From contig OZ025279.1 in NCBI GenBank assembly GCA_964019165.1, forward strand, positions 6,750,341 to 6,814,340: DNA of 64,000 bases, read 5' to 3'. This DNA comes from Mastigias papua. Lineage: Eukaryota; Cnidaria; Scyphozoa; Rhizostomeae; Mastigiidae. Within the stretch, counting starts at the first letter, position 1. Each line of letters begins with the position of its first letter. Positions 61,365 to 64,000 of the stretch are shown piece after piece. The position numbers were made by a program, and so were the translations under genes. The notes under the pieces were generated by a model. That model did no database searches, was not told where the DNA came from, and saw nothing but the letters and a program-made list of their open reading frames with translations.

Positions 61365-62100
61365 AGCTGTGTAATCCTACTATTCACGATTTGTTTTTCA
61401 ATGTACATAGTAGTTAATAGCAATGAACTTGTTCAACAAAACAACGACAAAAGCCACCGAGGAACCACTCGCGCATTGAGATATCTATGACGCGTCGGCA
61501 TGCCAAAACAATCGATCTCTGAAGCAGTACATGTGTGATAGTTCTATGTAAAAACACATTGATTATTTATTGTTTTGAGAAATGAAAGCATTCCTTTTTC
61601 AATCAAAATATCACCTATGCTCAACAGAAAGGTAACAAAAACATCAGTTTTTTCTCACATCTGTGTATCGAGTACAGTAATTTGCCATCGTCTCGAGTTG
61701 CCTTTTGTACGGATTTGTATCGACGCAATACGATAAGGCCTGACTTGAAGCTTTGGAGATGGACTTCCTACCGCAGTAATAACCACAATAGACAAAACGA
61801 TCTTGTATGCTCGAGCACTGTGAGTCCTAGTGTAGTTGTAGTCAAACAGGGGGGCTAGATCATGTTTGCAATAGGTAAACAGCTTTGTTTAGGTCTTTGG
61901 TTTCAACATAAAAGCAGACAGTGCGTTTGGATTTTTTAGTTTCTTATTGTATTAGAGTAACTTTCAGTGATATTCATGGCTATATCTTTGCATCTTAGTA
62001 AAATAACTGCAAAGGACTGATCTGACAATACATAGTTTAAAGAAATAACTTGATAAGCAAGCAGTTTAATGAGTATTCCAGTACATAAAATGACATAGCA
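61365..62100. other. Non-coding 5' flank of SYD-1
   Basis: No gene. Promoter and 5' UTR of SYD-1 presumably lie here; no element can be named. Confidence 0.45.
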
Positions 62101-62248
<148 letters not shown>

Positions 62249-62498
62249 TGTGTGTGTGTGAAAAGTCTGTTGGTACAACAGAACTTCACTATAGCACGAA
62301 AAGCGGGAACATTGCTTTAGCATATTGAAAGCTTTTTTCGTCCGACACTCGTCAGAGTATGAAACGTCGGATAGCGACCGAAAGGTGAAACGAAATATAT
62401 AGCCAGATGCGGGTGCACGTGATATGATGAATAATGCGTCTATTTGGCCCTATGATTGGCCAATTAGCACCTATTCACCATTGTTTACTTGAAGAATA
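62249..62498 (-). mobile_element. Penelope-like element 3' fragment with hammerhead
   Basis: On the minus strand: the end of the endonuclease region (CTTCAAGTAAACAATGGTG), spacer, TTTCACCTTTCGGTCG, hammerhead, then CGTGCTATAGTGAAGTTC and terminal CCAACAGACTTTTCACAC. The 3' end merges into (CA)n(TA)n, and the truncated 5' side begins at a short TA run (62499). Close to the 42.15- and 47.66-kb copies. Confidence 0.8.
62321..62361 (-). ncRNA. Hammerhead ribozyme in PLE fragment
   Basis: On the minus strand: CATACT, CTGACGA, GTGTCGGAC, GAAA, AAAGCTTTC, AATATG. The core is complete (position 7 is C). Stem I has one A-C mismatch compared with the 42.19-kb copy (AATATG for AGTATG), so activity may be reduced. 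Confidence 0.65.
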
Positions 62499-62513
62499 TA
62501 TATATATGTAGAA

Positions 62514-62592
62514 TATAGAAAGAACAACTACAGTCATATTTTTATACGAAACAAAACTCGACAGAAAGTACTCCAGTTTTTAAAAGGCTTGA
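62514..62592. repeat. Perfect inverted repeat, left arm (79 bases)
   Basis: TATAGAAAGAACAACTACAG through AAAAGGCTTGA. It is the exact reverse complement of 63253-63331. The spacer of 660 bases is mostly (TA)n around a palindrome. Confidence 0.9.
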
Positions 62593-62620
62593 CAAATTGA
62601 AGAATTGAAGAAATTGAAGA

Positions 62621-62783
<163 letters not shown>

Positions 62784-62823
62784 GTCAAAGCCGCACTAAC
62801 TTAGTATATAAATAAAACATAGA

Positions 62824-62935
62824 GAATTCAAAAATATACTTTCTTCTGTTGTAAACGTTTCGATATATTATATTCATCAGTACTGATGAAGATAATATAT
62901 CGAAACGTTTACAACAGAAGACAGTATAGTTTTGA

Positions 62936-62939
<4 letters not shown>
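62824..62939. repeat. Palindrome with two hammerhead-like cores
   Basis: Two 57-base arms (62824-62880 and 62883-62939) are reverse complements with three mismatches, meeting at CATCAGTACTGATG. Each arm contains CTGATGA, a hairpin (GATA/TATC), and CGAAACGTTT, a hammerhead-like order with one extra A between core and stem. Both ends carry GAATTC. It lies between two (TA)n tracts and looks like an inverted PLE terminal-repeat remnant of a second family. Confidence 0.7.

Positions 62940-63031
<92 letters not shown>
62940..63031. repeat. (TA)n microsatellite
   Basis: About 90 bases of TA following the palindrome. Not coding. Confidence 0.97.
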
Positions 63032-63034
<3 letters not shown>

Positions 63035-63252
63035 AGTATATATTTATATCTTTAGTTGTATAAGCTCCTTAACTCTTATTGTGATCTACATATAGGCTGC
63101 TTATAAAGCGGTTCCTTATAAGAAGGAAACGTGCAAGTGGTGACCTCGCTATCGCTTTGTTCATGGTTCTGTTCACGAAATATTTGAAGTAAGAAAGGAA
63201 AATCAATGGAAAATCATTAGAAAATCTTAAGAAACTTGCGCTCTGAAATTTT
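63032..63252. other. Non-coding; partial family A MITE end near 63100-63133
   Basis: GCGGTTCCTTATAAGAAGGA followed by AACGTG resembles the inverted ends of family A (GGAACC sub-type). No partner end found. Confidence 0.4.
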
Positions 63253-63331
63253 TCAAGCCTTTTAAAAACTGGAGTACTTTCTGTCGAGTTTTGTTTCGTA
63301 TAAAAATATGACTGTAGTTGTTCTTTCTATA
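63253..63331. repeat. Perfect inverted repeat, right arm (79 bases)
   Basis: Exact reverse complement of 62514-62592. Confidence 0.9.
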
Positions 63332-64000
63332 ACCGCATTTTGTTTGAAATTACGGGACCAGGCCAAAGGAGCTAGAATTGGTAAACTACAGGAAATACTG
63401 TTATTCCTGTAGTCTTAAATAGTTTTATCCTGTAGAATTTGCAGTTTGAAAATAATGGATTGTTTAGCAAGTTATGCCAATATTTATAATTTTTTATTAT
63501 CCTTATTTACATTATCATTTAGATTCGTAATTGACTAACTTCAAAAATTTAAGAGAGAATTTCTGCGAACAATAAGAAATTCTTCAATTTGTTTCTGCCT
63601 CCCACAACGTATACTAAGCCCAATAGAATAGCCAACAAGTAATTCATTTTGCAGTAACACAACTCGAATTGGGAAGATAAATTGTTAACTTGCTTTTTGC
63701 GGCTCAGTTGTATTGGTTTTGGAATTTTGATTTTGGATTTTGGATAGCAGTGGACGGCAGCCGGCCTATCCTATGAAGAATTCATTTGCTTTGAGCAAGT
63801 AAAATGCAAAGCAAGTTGGTTTATTATCATTCAAGAGCAGGGGAGGTGAGCTTTCAGGAAATTCAGTATTAGTTTTTTCGCAATATTGGCACTCGCTTAA
63901 TGAACAAACTCAAGCCTGGTTCACACCAAAGATATATTCGTTATATGAAGTATACGAATTTTTAATAAGAAACTGAGTGAGAGGATTAGGGGGAAAGTTT
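63332..64000. other. Non-coding stretch
   Basis: Nothing recognised to the end of the window. Confidence 0.4.

Noticed and set aside
59371..61374. Plus-strand frames of up to 123 codons
   Set aside because: They are antisense shadows of the SYD-1 coding exon.

Overview
This is eukaryotic, animal nuclear DNA: AT-rich, with spliced genes, long non-coding stretches, (TA)n microsatellites and many transposable-element remnants. The retroelements (a Penelope-like element with hammerhead ribozymes, an RLE-type LINE, a CR1-like LINE), the tRNA-derived SINEs and the PDZ-C2-RhoGAP form of SYD-1 fit an early-branching marine invertebrate. A cnidarian, perhaps an anthozoan, is my best guess, by inference only.

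Three host genes can be supported. (1) 29378-31093 (+): a class A GPCR whose coding region is one exon. (2) 34803-47337 (-): a ten-exon Disabled/Dab-type endocytic adaptor. I assembled it exon by exon; phases agree at every junction and give 648 codons plus stop, with an N-terminal PTB domain, an unstructured region with DPF and NPF motifs, and a C-terminal DPF on a 24-base last exon. (3) 58848-61364 (-): an 838-residue, intron-free PDZ-C2-RhoGAP protein of the SYD-1/SYDE family. The three are not an operon. One acts at the plasma membrane in signalling, one in clathrin-linked endocytosis, one in Rho-family regulation at synapse-like sites.

Region by region: 1-10.4 kb is non-coding with a TA-flanked MITE, a tRNA-derived SINE and a second MITE family. 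10.6-13.0 kb is a decayed, internally deleted R2/NeSL-type (RLE) non-LTR retrotransposon. 13-29 kb is non-coding with MITEs, a hAT MITE with a perfect 8-base target duplication (24.66-24.90 kb), a PLE-derived hairpin (26.16 kb) and a (TA)n tract. 29.4-31.1 kb is the GPCR. 32.4-33.6 kb holds a MITE and a SINE. 34.8-47.3 kb is Dab, with hAT-like, MITE and PLE insertions in its introns. 47.7-53 kb is non-coding with PLE and MITE remnants. 53.1-55.0 kb is a frameshifted CR1-like LINE. 58.8-61.4 kb is SYD-1. 62.1-63.3 kb is a dense cluster of (TA)n tracts, a PLE end, a palindrome with hammerhead-like cores and a perfect 79-base inverted repeat.

The most interesting system is the short Penelope-like family. 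Copies lie at 26.16, 36.4, 42.15, 47.66 and 62.25 kb. The best one has inverted terminal arms, each with a complete type I hammerhead ribozyme, around a GIY-YIG endonuclease remnant, and a 14-base target duplication. Several copies abut (CA)n/(TA)n microsatellites.
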